Source of the DNA: Pseudoalteromonas sp. A601
Lineage (GTDB): Bacteria; Pseudomonadota; Gammaproteobacteria; Enterobacterales; Alteromonadaceae
Assembly (NCBI RefSeq): GCF_002165575.1
Contig: NZ_MXQF01000026.1
Span: 1 to 64,000 of the forward strand
Length of the DNA stretch: 64,000 nucleotides
Direction of reading: 5' to 3'
The position numbers were made by a program, and so were the translations under genes. How positions within the stretch are numbered: the first letter of the stretch is position 1; every line of letters begins with the position of its first letter. Of this stretch, positions 34,979-44,278 are shown one piece after another. The notes below the pieces were generated by a model, which ran no database searches, had not been told where the DNA came from, and saw only the letters and a list, made by a program, of their open reading frames with translations.

Positions 34979-37405
34979 TTAAACATCTAGATTAACTACG
35001 CGTAGTGCGTTTGTTTCGATAAACTCACGACGCGGCTCTACTTGGTCACCCATCAATGTTGCGAATAGTTGGTCAGCGCCAACAGCATCTTCAATGGTTA
35101 CTTGCAGCATACGACGAGCATCAGGGTCCATTGTAGTTTCCCACAGTTGACTTGGGTTCATTTCGCCGAGTCCTTTATAACGTTGGATATAGATCCCACG
35201 CTTAGACTCTGCAATCAACCAATCCAATGCATCCACAAAGTTATCAACAGCTTTCGTTTTTTCACCACGTTGGATATATGCACCTTCAGAGATGATATTT
35301 GCAATATTTTTACCTGTTACAGCAATACGTTGGTAATCTCTTGAGGTAATAAAGTCATAATGTAATACGTGTGCTTTATCCACACCATGCTGACGAATAT
35401 TCACAACAGGGTAATATAAATTACGCTCAGTATCGTACTCAGTACCGGCATGGAAAATTGTTGCATCTTCGTCACGCTCAATTAAGTCATCAACAAGCTC
35501 TTTGGTCCACGCAATTACTTTTTCTTCATCAGCAAGATGCTCAGCTTTAAGCTCGCTTTGGTAAATCAAACGATTCATAACCGTGTTCGGGTATTTACGC
35601 TTTAAACGCTCAATCACTTTAACTGTATTTTGGTAATCGTGAACAATACTTTCAAGTGCTTCACCTTCAAGCGCTGATGCATCAGCACTGGTGTAGAGTG
35701 CTGCACCATTTAGCGCTAACGATGTTAGATAATCAACTAATGCTGGATCATCTTTAATATATCGCTCTTGCTTACCTTTTTTCACTTTATAAAGTGGAGG
35801 CTGAGCAATGTAGATATAACCGCGCTCGACAATTTCAGGCATTTGACGGTAGAAAAATGTTAGTAACAATGTACGAATGTGAGAACCATCGACGTCGGCA
35901 TCGGTCATGATAATGATACGATGATAGCGTAATTTTTCAGGGTTGTATTCGTCACGGCCAATACCACAACCTAGTGCTGTGATTAGCGTTGCTACTTCTT
36001 GCGAAGATAACATTTTATCAAAACGTGCTTTTTCAACGTTTAAGATCTTACCTTTAAGCGGAAGAATCGCCTGATTCTTACGGTTACGACCCTGCTTGGC
36101 TGAACCGCCAGCTGAGTCACCCTCCACTATATATAGTTCAGATTGTGCTGGGTCTTTCTCTTGGCAGTCAGCAAGTTTACCTGGTAAACCTGCTAAATCC
36201 ATAGCGCCTTTACGACGGGTCATTTCACGTGCTTTACGTGCAGCTTCACGTGCGCGTGCCGCATCAATAATTTTACCAACAACGATTTTTGCATCCATTG
36301 GGTTTTCTAATAAAAACTCAGTGAATTTTTCAGCCATTGCTTGCTCAACCGCAGACTTAACTTCACTCGATACTAGCTTATCTTTTGTTTGCGATGAGAA
36401 TTTTGGATCAGGAACTTTAACACTAACAACTGCAGTTAAGCCTTCACGAGCATCATCACCCGTTGCATTACTGGTTGTTTTAGCTTTCTTGTTAAAGCCT
36501 TCTTTTTCCATATAATTATTAAGCGTACGAGTTAGCGCAGATCTAAAGCCCGCTAAGTGAGTACCACCATCACGCTGTGGAATGTTATTTGTGAAACAGT
36601 ATATGTTTTCTTGGAACGCATCATTCCACTGCATAGATACTTCAACGCTAATACCATCTTCTTCACGTTCGTGAGTAAAATGGAAAACACCTTTATGTAC
36701 TGGGTTTTTATTACGATTTAGATATTCAACAAACGCTTGAATACCCCCTTCGTATTTGAAGTGATCTGATTTATTTTCTTCTCGCTCATCCGTTAAGATG
36801 ATGCTCACACCTGAATTCAAGAATGATAATTCGCGTAAACGTTTAGCTAAAATATCATAATGGAAATCTAAGTTAGTGAACGTCTCAGCACTTGGCCAAA
36901 AGCGTAACTCAGTACCTGAGCTATCAGAGTCACCAATAACAGCTAATGGTGCATCTGGTACACCCATGGTGTAAGTCTGCTCGTGTAATTTGCCTTCACG
37001 GCGAATAGTTAGTTTTAGTTTTTCTGACAATGCATTTACAACAGAAACACCAACACCGTGTAAGCCACCTGATACTTTATAAGAGTTATCATCAAACTTA
37101 CCACCGGCATGAAGTACTGTCATAATAACTTCAGCAGCAGATACACCTTCTTCTTCATGGATTGAAGTTGGAATACCACGACCGTTATCTCGAACAGAGA
37201 CTGAACCGTCTAAATGAATTGTGACAAAGATGTCATCACAGTGGCCAGCTAAGGCTTCATCAATAGAGTTATCAACGACCTCAAACACCATATGGTGTAA
37301 GCCTGTGCCATCATCGGTGTCCCCTATATACATTCCAGGACGCTTTCTTACTGCGTCTAATCCTTTTAGTACTTTAATACTCGACGAATCGTAATTCTCA
37401 GACAT
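34979..37405 (-). CDS. gyrB: DNA gyrase subunit B
   Basis: ATPase subunit of gyrase, 808 residues. The GHKL ATPase domain shows DNSIDEALAGHC, DNGRGIP and GGLHGVGVSVVNALS; the Toprim domain shows EGDSAGGSAKQGR and the metal motif DADVDGSHI; the C-terminal QRYKGLGEMNPSQLWETTM is intact. The start at 37405 (MSENYDSSSIKVLKG) matches E. coli GyrB; an upstream codon adds only four residues. The ATG lies 12 bases after the recF stop. Confidence 0.98.
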   Translation of the reverse strand: MSENYDSSSIKVLKGLDAVRKRPGMYIGDTDDGTGLHHMVFEVVDNSIDEALAGHCDDIFVTIHLDGSVSVRDNGRGIPTSIHEEEGVSAAEVIMTVLHAGGKFDDNSYKVSGGLHGVGVSVVNALSEKLKLTIRREGKLHEQTYTMGVPDAPLAVIGDSDSSGTELRFWPSAETFTNLDFHYDILAKRLRELSFLNSGVSIILTDEREENKSDHFKYEGGIQAFVEYLNRNKNPVHKGVFHFTHEREEDGISVEVSMQWNDAFQENIYCFTNNIPQRDGGTHLAGFRSALTRTLNNYMEKEGFNKKAKTTSNATGDDAREGLTAVVSVKVPDPKFSSQTKDKLVSSEVKSAVEQAMAEKFTEFLLENPMDAKIVVGKIIDAARAREAARKAREMTRRKGAMDLAGLPGKLADCQEKDPAQSELYIVEGDSAGGSAKQGRNRKNQAILPLKGKILNVEKARFDKMLSSQEVATLITALGCGIGRDEYNPEKLRYHRIIIMTDADVDGSHIRTLLLTFFYRQMPEIVERGYIYIAQPPLYKVKKGKQERYIKDDPALVDYLTSLALNGAALYTSADASALEGEALESIVHDYQNTVKVIERLKRKYPNTVMNRLIYQSELKAEHLADEEKVIAWTKELVDDLIERDEDATIFHAGTEYDTERNLYYPVVNIRQHGVDKAHVLHYDFITSRDYQRIAVTGKNIANIISEGAYIQRGEKTKAVDNFVDALDWLIAESKRGIYIQRYKGLGEMNPSQLWETTMDPDARRMLQVTIEDAVGADQLFATLMGDQVEPRREFIETNALRVVNLDV

Positions 37406-37417
37406 GGTTAATCCCAC

Positions 37418-38512
37418 TTATCTTGTTATTAGGTTGCCATGTTTCACGTGGAACATTTGTAGTTCTCGTTGCATGGGTTCCACCACAGCAGAAATACTTT
37501 CAGACTCAATTGCAGAGATAAATATTTGAGAATTACAGTGCGACAATAATTGGCCGACCTTCTCTTTTGTATCTTCTCCAAGTTCTGAAGGTAAATCATC
37601 TATTAGCAATATAGATTGCTTTTCAGTCTCTGATTCAATCAAACTATTTTGCGTTACTTTTAACGCATAAAGCAATAGCTTCAATTGACCGCGGGAAAAT
37701 GTATTTTCAACACTATTACCAGAGACACTAAAATTAAAATCGGCCTTATGTGGGCCTTTACTTGTAAAACCTTGGCGGCTATCGCGTTCAAAGTTTTGTT
37801 CAAGGGCGTCGCTTAAAGACTCAGTCTCTTTCCAGCCAGCTTGATAGTTTATTTCTAAATCGCTAATAAGCGTTAAGTCTGCACACATTTTATCAAAAAA
37901 CTGCTGCTTAAACCTACTTATATACGCAATTCTTAAAGTATTTATTTGTTCTGCCAGTCTAACAAATTCTTTATCCCAAAACCTAATTTGGTCAAAATAA
38001 TTTCTTGGCTTACTTTTCAATAATGCATTACGTTGTTTTAATACTTTATTGAATGATTGCCATAAATAAAAAAAGTCTTGTTCCACGTGGAACAATCCCA
38101 AATCTAAAAATTTACGGCGCTCTTTTGGGCCACCAAAAAATAAAGAGTAGCTTTCAGGTGTAATAACCTGAACAGGCATGAGTTGTGCGAGCTCAGAGAC
38201 TCTGCGGCTAGTTTTGCCTTGAATCTTAAGCTCGGTATCACCATTTAAGCTTTTGCTGATACCGATAGGTATAGACAAGTTATAAAGCGATTTTCTACCA
38301 TGAATTGTAAACTTACTTTGCTGGTGCTTTATAATGCTTTTATGTTTAGGTGTACGAAATGATTTGCCATGAGAAAGGTAATAAATAGCCTCTAAAAGGC
38401 TGGTTTTTCCACTGCCATTTTCACCGTAAATTACATTGATACCGTTTACTGGCTCTAATGTAAGCGCCTCAACATTTCTAAAATCATTGAGGCTTAAATG
38501 ACTTAAACTCAT
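37418..38512 (-). CDS. recF: DNA replication and repair protein RecF
   Basis: Recombination mediator ATPase that helps RecOR load RecA at gaps. The Walker A motif is GENGSGKTS near residue 35, the ABC signature is in FSRGQLKLLLYALK and Walker B is ILLIDDLPSEL. The 364-residue length is slightly longer than E. coli RecF, and the C-terminal tail (MFHVKHG) is encoded by one parS-like palindrome; a second, perfect one lies inside the gene and encodes LFHVEQ. Confidence 0.96.
   Translation of the reverse strand: MSLSHLSLNDFRNVEALTLEPVNGINVIYGENGSGKTSLLEAIYYLSHGKSFRTPKHKSIIKHQQSKFTIHGRKSLYNLSIPIGISKSLNGDTELKIQGKTSRRVSELAQLMPVQVITPESYSLFFGGPKERRKFLDLGLFHVEQDFFYLWQSFNKVLKQRNALLKSKPRNYFDQIRFWDKEFVRLAEQINTLRIAYISRFKQQFFDKMCADLTLISDLEINYQAGWKETESLSDALEQNFERDSRQGFTSKGPHKADFNFSVSGNSVENTFSRGQLKLLLYALKVTQNSLIESETEKQSILLIDDLPSELGEDTKEKVGQLLSHCNSQIFISAIESESISAVVEPMQRELQMFHVKHGNLITR
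37440..37455. promoter_or_regulatory. parS-like site in the 3' end of recF
   Basis: TGTTTCACGTGGAACA matches the chromosomal ParB-binding consensus (TGTTNCACGTGNAACA, core CACGTG); only one base pair departs from perfect dyad symmetry. ParA and ParB are encoded in this window at 54943-56672. Confidence 0.85.
38079..38094. promoter_or_regulatory. perfect parS site inside recF
   Basis: TGTTCCACGTGGAACA is a perfect 16-bp palindrome identical to a canonical chromosomal parS sequence. It lies 639 bp from the other copy and about 14 kb from oriC, a usual distance for origin-proximal parS sites. Confidence 0.92.
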
Positions 38513-38518
38513 AGAACC

Positions 38519-39622
38519 TTATAAGCGCATTGGCATAACAACGTACATGGCTTCTTCGTCACCTGCACCTTCAATTAATGCACTGCTGTTTGAATCTGCA
38601 AGGGTAAATAAAACATCTTCAGTTTTTAGTGTGTTCAATACATCAAGTACATAAGAAACGTTAAAACCAATCTCTAAGTCATCGCCTTGATAATTTACCT
38701 CAACCACTTCTTCTGCTTGCTCTTGCTCTGGGTTGTTTGCAGTTATTTTTAGTAAACCTTCAGAAAGGTTTAGCCTAACGCCTCTAAACTTTTCATTTGA
38801 TAAAATAGATACACGTTGAAACGCACTGCGCAACCATTCACGATTAGCAGTAATTACTTTATCACCACCGCGCGGTAATACTCGGCGATAGTCAGGAAAA
38901 CGACCATCGACCAATTTACTGGTAAATGTAAACTCAGTATCGATAATTCGAATATGGTTAGCACCAAACTGAATAGTTACCAGCTCTTCGTCGGCAACCA
39001 TTAGGCGCATAATTTCTTGCACACCTTTACGCGGTATAATTAACTGGCGCTGGGTATTTAATGATTGCGGTAGTTCTTTCTGTGCAATAGCTAAACGGTG
39101 GCCATCTGTTGCCACTGTTTTAATATCAGCATTATCAACTTCAAACGACATACCATTTAAGTAATAACGCACGTCTTGATTAGCCATAGAAAAATGTGTG
39201 CTTTCTAAAAGCTTACGCAACTCTAATCGCGTTAACTGAAATTCAACTTCGCCATCCCACTGCTCTAAATTAGGAAAATCTTCAGCAGCAAGCGTTGTTA
39301 ATGAAAATCGGCTTTTACCACTCGTTAAAAGCAACTGATGGTCTTGGCTAGATAATGTTAATTCACAACCATCTGGCAAACTTTTACAAATATCGAGCAA
39401 TTTTTTTGCTGGTAACGTTAGCTTTGTATCTTCAACATCGTCACCAACAAATACGTTAGCGACTAGCTCAATTTCAAGATCAGTACCTGTCATGGCCAAC
39501 TGACCATCTACGACCTCTAACAACACGTTAGATAAAATCGGCAAAGTGTGTTTGCGTTCTATAGCACCCGACACTTGCACTAAAGGTTTTAAAAATTGAT
39601 CTCTTGGTATGGTTATTTGCAT
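38519..39622 (-). CDS. dnaN: DNA polymerase III beta clamp
   Basis: Sliding-clamp protein of 367 residues with the three-fold repeated clamp domain. It starts MQITIPRDQFLKPLVQVSG, includes TVATDGHRLA, and ends with the canonical VVMPMRL that forms part of the partner-binding pocket. It is 13 bases after dnaA and 6 bases before recF. Confidence 0.98.
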   Translation of the reverse strand: MQITIPRDQFLKPLVQVSGAIERKHTLPILSNVLLEVVDGQLAMTGTDLEIELVANVFVGDDVEDTKLTLPAKKLLDICKSLPDGCELTLSSQDHQLLLTSGKSRFSLTTLAAEDFPNLEQWDGEVEFQLTRLELRKLLESTHFSMANQDVRYYLNGMSFEVDNADIKTVATDGHRLAIAQKELPQSLNTQRQLIIPRKGVQEIMRLMVADEELVTIQFGANHIRIIDTEFTFTSKLVDGRFPDYRRVLPRGGDKVITANREWLRSAFQRVSILSNEKFRGVRLNLSEGLLKITANNPEQEQAEEVVEVNYQGDDLEIGFNVSYVLDVLNTLKTEDVLFTLADSNSSALIEGAGDEEAMYVVMPMRL

Positions 39623-39635
39623 AGTAAAGTCAGCC

Positions 39636-41024
39636 TTAAGATGACAATGTTCTTATTAGGTTTTGATAATCTTCTTTCACTTCGTGACTTTCATCACGTA
39701 GCGATTTAACTTTGCGGCACGCGTGCAATACAGTGGTGTGATCACGTCCACCAAACGCGTCACCAATCTCAGGTAAACTGTGATTAGTGAGTTCTTTTGA
39801 CAATGCCATAGCAACTTGGCGCGGCCTTGCTATAGAGCGGCTACGGCGTTTTGAAAGTAAATCTGATACACGAATACGATAATACTCAGCAACAGTGCGC
39901 TGAATATTATCAATAGTGACCAGCTTATCTTGCAAGGCAAGTAAGTCACGGAGTGCTTCTTTAACAAAGTCGATTGAAATTGGGCGGCCGGTAAAATTAG
40001 CGTTGGCAATTACACGGTTAAGTGCACCTTCTAACTCACGTACATTTGAACGCAGTTTTTTTGCAATGAAAAACGCGACTTCATGAGGTAAGTTAATTTT
40101 ACTCTGCTGCGCTTTTTTCATCAAAATAGCAACCCGCGTTTCAAGCTCAGGCGGCTCAATCGCAATGGTTAAACCCCAGCCAAAGCGTGATTTAAGGCGG
40201 TCTTCAACCCCTTCAATCTCTTTTGGATAACGGTCAGAGGTTAAAATAATTTGTTGGTTACCTTCAAGTAAAGCATTGAAAGTATGGAAGAATTCTTCTT
40301 GAGAACGCTCTTTGTTAGCAAAAAATTGAATGTCATCAATCATTAATGCATCAACACTACGATAATAACGCTTAAACTCTTCTATGGCGTTATTTTGCAG
40401 CGCTTTTACCATATCTTGTACAAAACGCTCTGAATGCATATACACGATTTTAGCATCTGGCTTATTCGCCATGATGCCATTACCTACGGCATGTAATAAG
40501 TGCGTTTTACCTAAGCCGGTTCCGCCATATATAAATACAGGGTTAAAAGCAGCACCTGGGTTATCTGCAACTTGTGTTGCCGCCGCTTTTGCTAACTGGT
40601 TAGATTTACCCTCTACAAAACTATCAAAGGTATAGTTTTCTTTGATGTTTGATTTATATCCAGACTTAGGCGCAGGTTCAACAGCTTGCTTAACCGCTTT
40701 AGGCGCTTGTTTAGCAGCAGGTTGATTTACAGGGGTTGTACTTTCTACTACAGGCGCAGCCATTTGTGTATTAAGAATCGGCTTACTACCAACGTCAAAA
40801 CGCAACTCTGGCGCTTCGTCTTTACAGATCTCAACCAATAACTCATTAATACGATTAAGGTACTTCTCTCTTACCCAATCAAGCACAAAACGGTTAGGCG
40901 CATAAATAGTCAGGGTATCTTCGGTACTTTCTGCTTGTAGTGGTCTTACCCACATACTGAACTGCTGCGAAGGCAGTTCATCTTGCAATACATATAAACA
41001 ACTTTGCCAAACCGACAGATACAC
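39636..41024 (-). CDS. dnaA: chromosomal replication initiator protein DnaA
   Basis: Initiator ATPase that opens oriC, 462 residues. Domain I starts YLSVWQSCLYVLQDELP, domain II is a proline and alanine-rich linker, domain III has Walker A GGTGLGKTHLLHA, Walker B MIDDIQFF and sensor motifs, and domain IV has the DnaA-box helix-turn-helix ending GGRDHTTVLHACRKV. It uses a GTG start at 41024 with a GGGAG site. The upstream region has DnaA boxes that could allow autoregulation. Confidence 0.98.
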   Translation of the reverse strand: MYLSVWQSCLYVLQDELPSQQFSMWVRPLQAESTEDTLTIYAPNRFVLDWVREKYLNRINELLVEICKDEAPELRFDVGSKPILNTQMAAPVVESTTPVNQPAAKQAPKAVKQAVEPAPKSGYKSNIKENYTFDSFVEGKSNQLAKAAATQVADNPGAAFNPVFIYGGTGLGKTHLLHAVGNGIMANKPDAKIVYMHSERFVQDMVKALQNNAIEEFKRYYRSVDALMIDDIQFFANKERSQEEFFHTFNALLEGNQQIILTSDRYPKEIEGVEDRLKSRFGWGLTIAIEPPELETRVAILMKKAQQSKINLPHEVAFFIAKKLRSNVRELEGALNRVIANANFTGRPISIDFVKEALRDLLALQDKLVTIDNIQRTVAEYYRIRVSDLLSKRRSRSIARPRQVAMALSKELTNHSLPEIGDAFGGRDHTTVLHACRKVKSLRDESHEVKEDYQNLIRTLSS

Positions 41025-41422
41025 AGTTAAACTCCCAAAGATTTAGTTTTTATTCCCGGTCACATTAAAACAACCAAAAATCATACTTTAATTACTATTA
41101 TTTAGGCAATTTATTAACCCAAGACCGAGTATTATGAAGGTACTTTATCCACAAGTACAAGATTGATTTTTTTTAAAAATATGATCTCAGCCATAAAAAA
41201 CAGTAACAAACTGATTTTAAACAAATAATATTTTTAATACTAATGAGTGATCATAACAAAAAAGACACTAGATCGCGATTAAAATGTATGATCTAATTTA
41301 CTTACCCCAAGCTTTTATGCACTTTTTATACAGAGGCTGTGGAAAACTCTATATTAATGATGATCCTATAAGATCTCACAATAGGATCCTTGATAATTAA
41401 AGTGTTTGCGCTGTAATTATGA
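41025..41422. promoter_or_regulatory. dnaA-rpmH divergent intergenic region with DnaA boxes
   Basis: About 400 bases without a gene. A consensus DnaA box TTATCCACA lies at 41145-41153 and a variant TGTGGAAAA (TTTTCCACA on the minus strand) at 41338-41346. Several GATC sites are clustered at 41180-41400. It probably holds the dnaA promoter with autoregulation. I do not see origin-type 13-mers; the origin features lie near mioC. Confidence 0.65.
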
Positions 41423-41451
41423 TTGACTTTTGTTGTCTTCCTCTATAATAT
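41423..41451 (+). promoter_or_regulatory. rpmH promoter candidate
   Basis: TTGACT at 41423-41428 is followed by TATAAT at 41444-41449 (15-bp spacer) or TAATAT at 41446-41451 (17-bp spacer). The transcript would have a leader of about 75 bases that contains the small dyad GGCA-CCTG-TGCC before rpmH. Confidence 0.65.
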
Positions 41452-41532
41452 CTCGCGCTCGCAATGGCACCTGTGCCAGGATCGCGACCTGCATAGGATG
41501 TTTTAACCTTTAACCGATCGGATGGAATTGTT

Positions 41533-41667
41533 ATGAAAAGAACTTTTCAACCTAGCGTTTTAAAACGCAAACGTGCTCACGGTTTCCGTGCTCGCATGGC
41601 AACTGTAAATGGCCGTAAAGTATTAGCTCGTCGCCGCGCTAAAGGCCGTAAAGTTCTTTCTGCTTAA
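41533..41667 (+). CDS. rpmH: 50S ribosomal protein L34
   Basis: A 44-residue very basic protein, MKRTFQPSVLKRKR at the start and GRKVLSA at the end, unmistakable L34. It is the first gene of the rpmH-rnpA-yidD-yidC series and is followed 5 bases later by rnpA. Confidence 0.98.
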   Translation: MKRTFQPSVLKRKRAHGFRARMATVNGRKVLARRRAKGRKVLSA

Positions 41668-41672
41668 TATAA

Positions 41673-42098
41673 GTGGAAGACTTTAACTTTGGCAGGGAGT
41701 TACGTCTGTTAACTCCCTCGCATTACTCTCGCATATTTAATGAACCCGCTCGGGCTGCAACTCCTTTTTTTACCTTATTAGCAAAACCTAATGACCAAGC
41801 AAAACCTCGCTTAGGCCTTACTGTTGCTAAAAAACGAGTTAAAAAAGCCTGCCAACGTAACCGTATTAAACGTCTTGCTCGCGAAAGTTTTCGTTTAAAT
41901 CAGCACACCATTGATAATATCGATATTGTGTTAATGGTTAAAAGTGGTATTGATGAACAATCAAACGAAGAGCTCACTAAACAATTAACGAAGTTGTGGC
42001 GCAAAATTAATGAACGCTGCAAACCTGGCGCACCTAAGCCTCCACCATTTAAAAAACGCCCTAACAAATCGGCTAAATCCAATAAACAAAGCCAATAG
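41673..42098 (+). CDS. rnpA: ribonuclease P protein component
   Basis: Protein subunit of RNase P, which matures tRNA 5' ends. The conserved RNR region is present as GLTVAKKRVKKACQRNRIKR followed by LARESFR, and the N-terminus has LRLLTPSHYSRIF. It starts at GTG and is 141 residues long. The C-terminus (about residues 112-141) is an unusually lysine and proline-rich tail compared with the 119-residue E. coli protein. Confidence 0.96.
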   Translation: MEDFNFGRELRLLTPSHYSRIFNEPARAATPFFTLLAKPNDQAKPRLGLTVAKKRVKKACQRNRIKRLARESFRLNQHTIDNIDIVLMVKSGIDEQSNEELTKQLTKLWRKINERCKPGAPKPPPFKKRPNKSAKSNKQSQ

Positions 42099-42223
42099 CA
42101 ATAGAATTATAGGGTTAATTAAGGTATCTTTAGCTCACCTTTTAATCATGCATTTAAAATTCCGTTTCGGGTGTTTAAATTCATGGTATCAACCCACTAA
42201 ATCTACACAGAGGATAGAACATC

Positions 42224-42499
42224 ATGAGGTTACTTAAACCACTTGTTGCTTTTCCAAAGTTCTGTTTAGTGTTTTTAATTCGCGGTTATCAAAAGTGGAT
42301 TAGCCCACTGTTAGGCCCGCATTGTCGTTTTAATCCCACTTGCTCAAGTTATGCTATTCAAGCAATTAATTTGCACGGATCAGTAAAAGGCAGTTGGTTA
42401 GCGCTCAAACGCATATTAAAATGTCACCCTTTACATTCAGGCGGAGACGACCCCGTACCTGAAAAAACAACCCATATTAACCACCAACACGAGAAATAA
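42224..42499 (+). CDS. yidD: membrane protein insertion efficiency factor YidD
   Basis: A 91-residue member of the DUF37/YidD family with an N-terminal amphipathic segment and the cysteine-containing core GPHCRFNPTCSSYA and LKCHPLHSGGDDPVP. It helps YidC insert membrane proteins. In E. coli yidD overlaps rnpA, but here it is 125 bases downstream with its own AGAGGA site. Confidence 0.95.
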   Translation: MRLLKPLVAFPKFCLVFLIRGYQKWISPLLGPHCRFNPTCSSYAIQAINLHGSVKGSWLALKRILKCHPLHSGGDDPVPEKTTHINHQHEK

Positions 42500-42507
42500 G
42501 AGCTGTT

Positions 42508-44142
42508 ATGGAATCGCAACGCACGTTTTTATTCATCGGTTTGATGCTTGTATCGTTTTTATTGTTTCAAGAATGGAATAACGACTACAACGCACCTAAA
42601 GCCGATCCTAGTGCCAACACACAAACACTACAATCTAACTCACCTGATTCTGATGATTATGTACCTTCATCTACAGATGGTGACTTACCAACTGCAGCAA
42701 CCAGTGCAAAACGTTCAGTAATCGAAGTTACAACAGACGTATTCACTGTAAAAATTGATACCCGCGGTGGTGATATTGTTGAATCAGACCTACTCCAATA
42801 TGAAGAAGTAAAAGGTGAAGAAACACCATTTATGCTTTTAGGTGAGTTTGATGGCAATCAATACTTCTCACAAAGTGGCTTAATTGGTTTAAACGGCCCT
42901 GACGCTTCAAAAGAAGGTCGCCCAGTTTACAGCACTGAACAAAAAAGCTTTACCCTTGAGGGTGATGAGCTTCGTGTTCCTTTAACGTTTACTGATAGTA
43001 AAGGTGTTACGTTTACTAAAACCTATGTATTCAAAAAAGGTCAGTACGATGTTGCTCTAGAATACAACGTAAACAACGCCACAGCTGAGCCGATTCAAGT
43101 ACAGCTTTACACACAAATTAAGCGTACAGTTCAAGAAAAAGGCAACTTAGTTGACCAAAACTACTTAGGTGCTGCTTACGGCTCTAGCGAAGAAAAATAT
43201 GAAAAGTATAGCTTTTCAGACATGGCTGATAAAAACCTCAGCATTAATACACAAGGTGGTTATGTTGCCTTTATTCAGCACTACTTTGTAAGTGCTTGGG
43301 TACCTGCGCAAGAACAACAAAACACCCTTTACAGTTTAATCGCATCAGGTAATGCTGCCATCATAGGTACTAAAGGTGAGCCAGTAAATATACAAGCTAA
43401 CCAACAAACTACCATTGGTGCTACCTACTACATGGGCCCGAAGGAGTCTGATACATTAGAAGCGATTCACCCTAACCTAGATTTAACTGTAGACTACGGT
43501 TGGTTATGGTTTATCTCACAACCATTATTTGTATTACTAAAATGGTTATACGGTATTTTAGGTAACTGGGGTCTAGCGATTATCGCTATTACAGTTATTA
43601 TAAAATCACTAATGTACCCACTTACTAAAGCACAATACACCTCAATGGCGAAGATGCGTGCGCTGCAGCCTAAAATGGCTGCACTTAAAGAAAAGTATGG
43701 TGATGACCGTCAAAAATTCGGTCAAGCAACGATGGAAATGTACCGCAAAGAAAAAGTTAACCCTATGGGTGGCTGCTTCCCTATTTTGCTACAGATGCCA
43801 ATCTTCTTAGGTTTGTTCTATGTATTCTTAGAATCAACAGAACTACGTCATGCTGAGTTTATATTTTGGTTAACTGACTTATCAGCGAAAGACCCCTACT
43901 TCATTCTGCCAATATTATTTGGTGCAAGTATGTTTATAACCCAAAAGCTACAACCAATGACAGTGACTGATCCGATGCAGCAAAAGATGATGACTTACAT
44001 GCCTGTAATCTTCTCTGTGTTCTTCTTATGGTTCCAGTCTGGTTTAGTACTTTATTGGTTAGTGTCTAACCTTATTTCAATCGCGCAAATGCTCTATATT
44101 TACCGCGGGATGGAAAAACAAGGAATAAAAGTAAGGGGCTAA
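42508..44142 (+). CDS. yidC: membrane protein insertase YidC
   Basis: Inner-membrane insertase of 544 residues. An N-terminal anchor (about 5-21) is followed by a large periplasmic domain (about 60-340) and five further membrane helices with the conserved NPMGGCFPILLQMPIF, MTYMPVIFSVFFLWF and SGLVLYWLVSNL. It acts alone or with SecYEG, with YidD encoded just upstream. Confidence 0.97.
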   Translation: MESQRTFLFIGLMLVSFLLFQEWNNDYNAPKADPSANTQTLQSNSPDSDDYVPSSTDGDLPTAATSAKRSVIEVTTDVFTVKIDTRGGDIVESDLLQYEEVKGEETPFMLLGEFDGNQYFSQSGLIGLNGPDASKEGRPVYSTEQKSFTLEGDELRVPLTFTDSKGVTFTKTYVFKKGQYDVALEYNVNNATAEPIQVQLYTQIKRTVQEKGNLVDQNYLGAAYGSSEEKYEKYSFSDMADKNLSINTQGGYVAFIQHYFVSAWVPAQEQQNTLYSLIASGNAAIIGTKGEPVNIQANQQTTIGATYYMGPKESDTLEAIHPNLDLTVDYGWLWFISQPLFVLLKWLYGILGNWGLAIIAITVIIKSLMYPLTKAQYTSMAKMRALQPKMAALKEKYGDDRQKFGQATMEMYRKEKVNPMGGCFPILLQMPIFLGLFYVFLESTELRHAEFIFWLTDLSAKDPYFILPILFGASMFITQKLQPMTVTDPMQQKMMTYMPVIFSVFFLWFQSGLVLYWLVSNLISIAQMLYIYRGMEKQGIKVRG

Positions 44143-44157
44143 CAAACCTTATTACTG

Positions 44158-44184
44158 AAAAAGGCGACTTAGGTCGCCTTTTTT
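44158..44184 (+). terminator. terminator after yidC
   Basis: AAAAAGGCGAC-TTAG-GTCGCCTTTTTT, 16 bases past the yidC stop, a canonical rho-independent terminator separating yidC from mnmE. Confidence 0.92.
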
Positions 44185-44278
44185 ATTGCCTGTTTTTCAA
44201 CACAGCTATTCGCTACAAATAAATCCATAGGTTACAATACGCACATATCGTTATTCATTTAGTTGGCAAATTATTAGC

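Noticed and set aside
41025..41532. Replication origin at dnaA
   Set aside because: It has one consensus DnaA box and one variant but no tandem 13-mers, and the mioC-mnmG interval has a far better origin signature.
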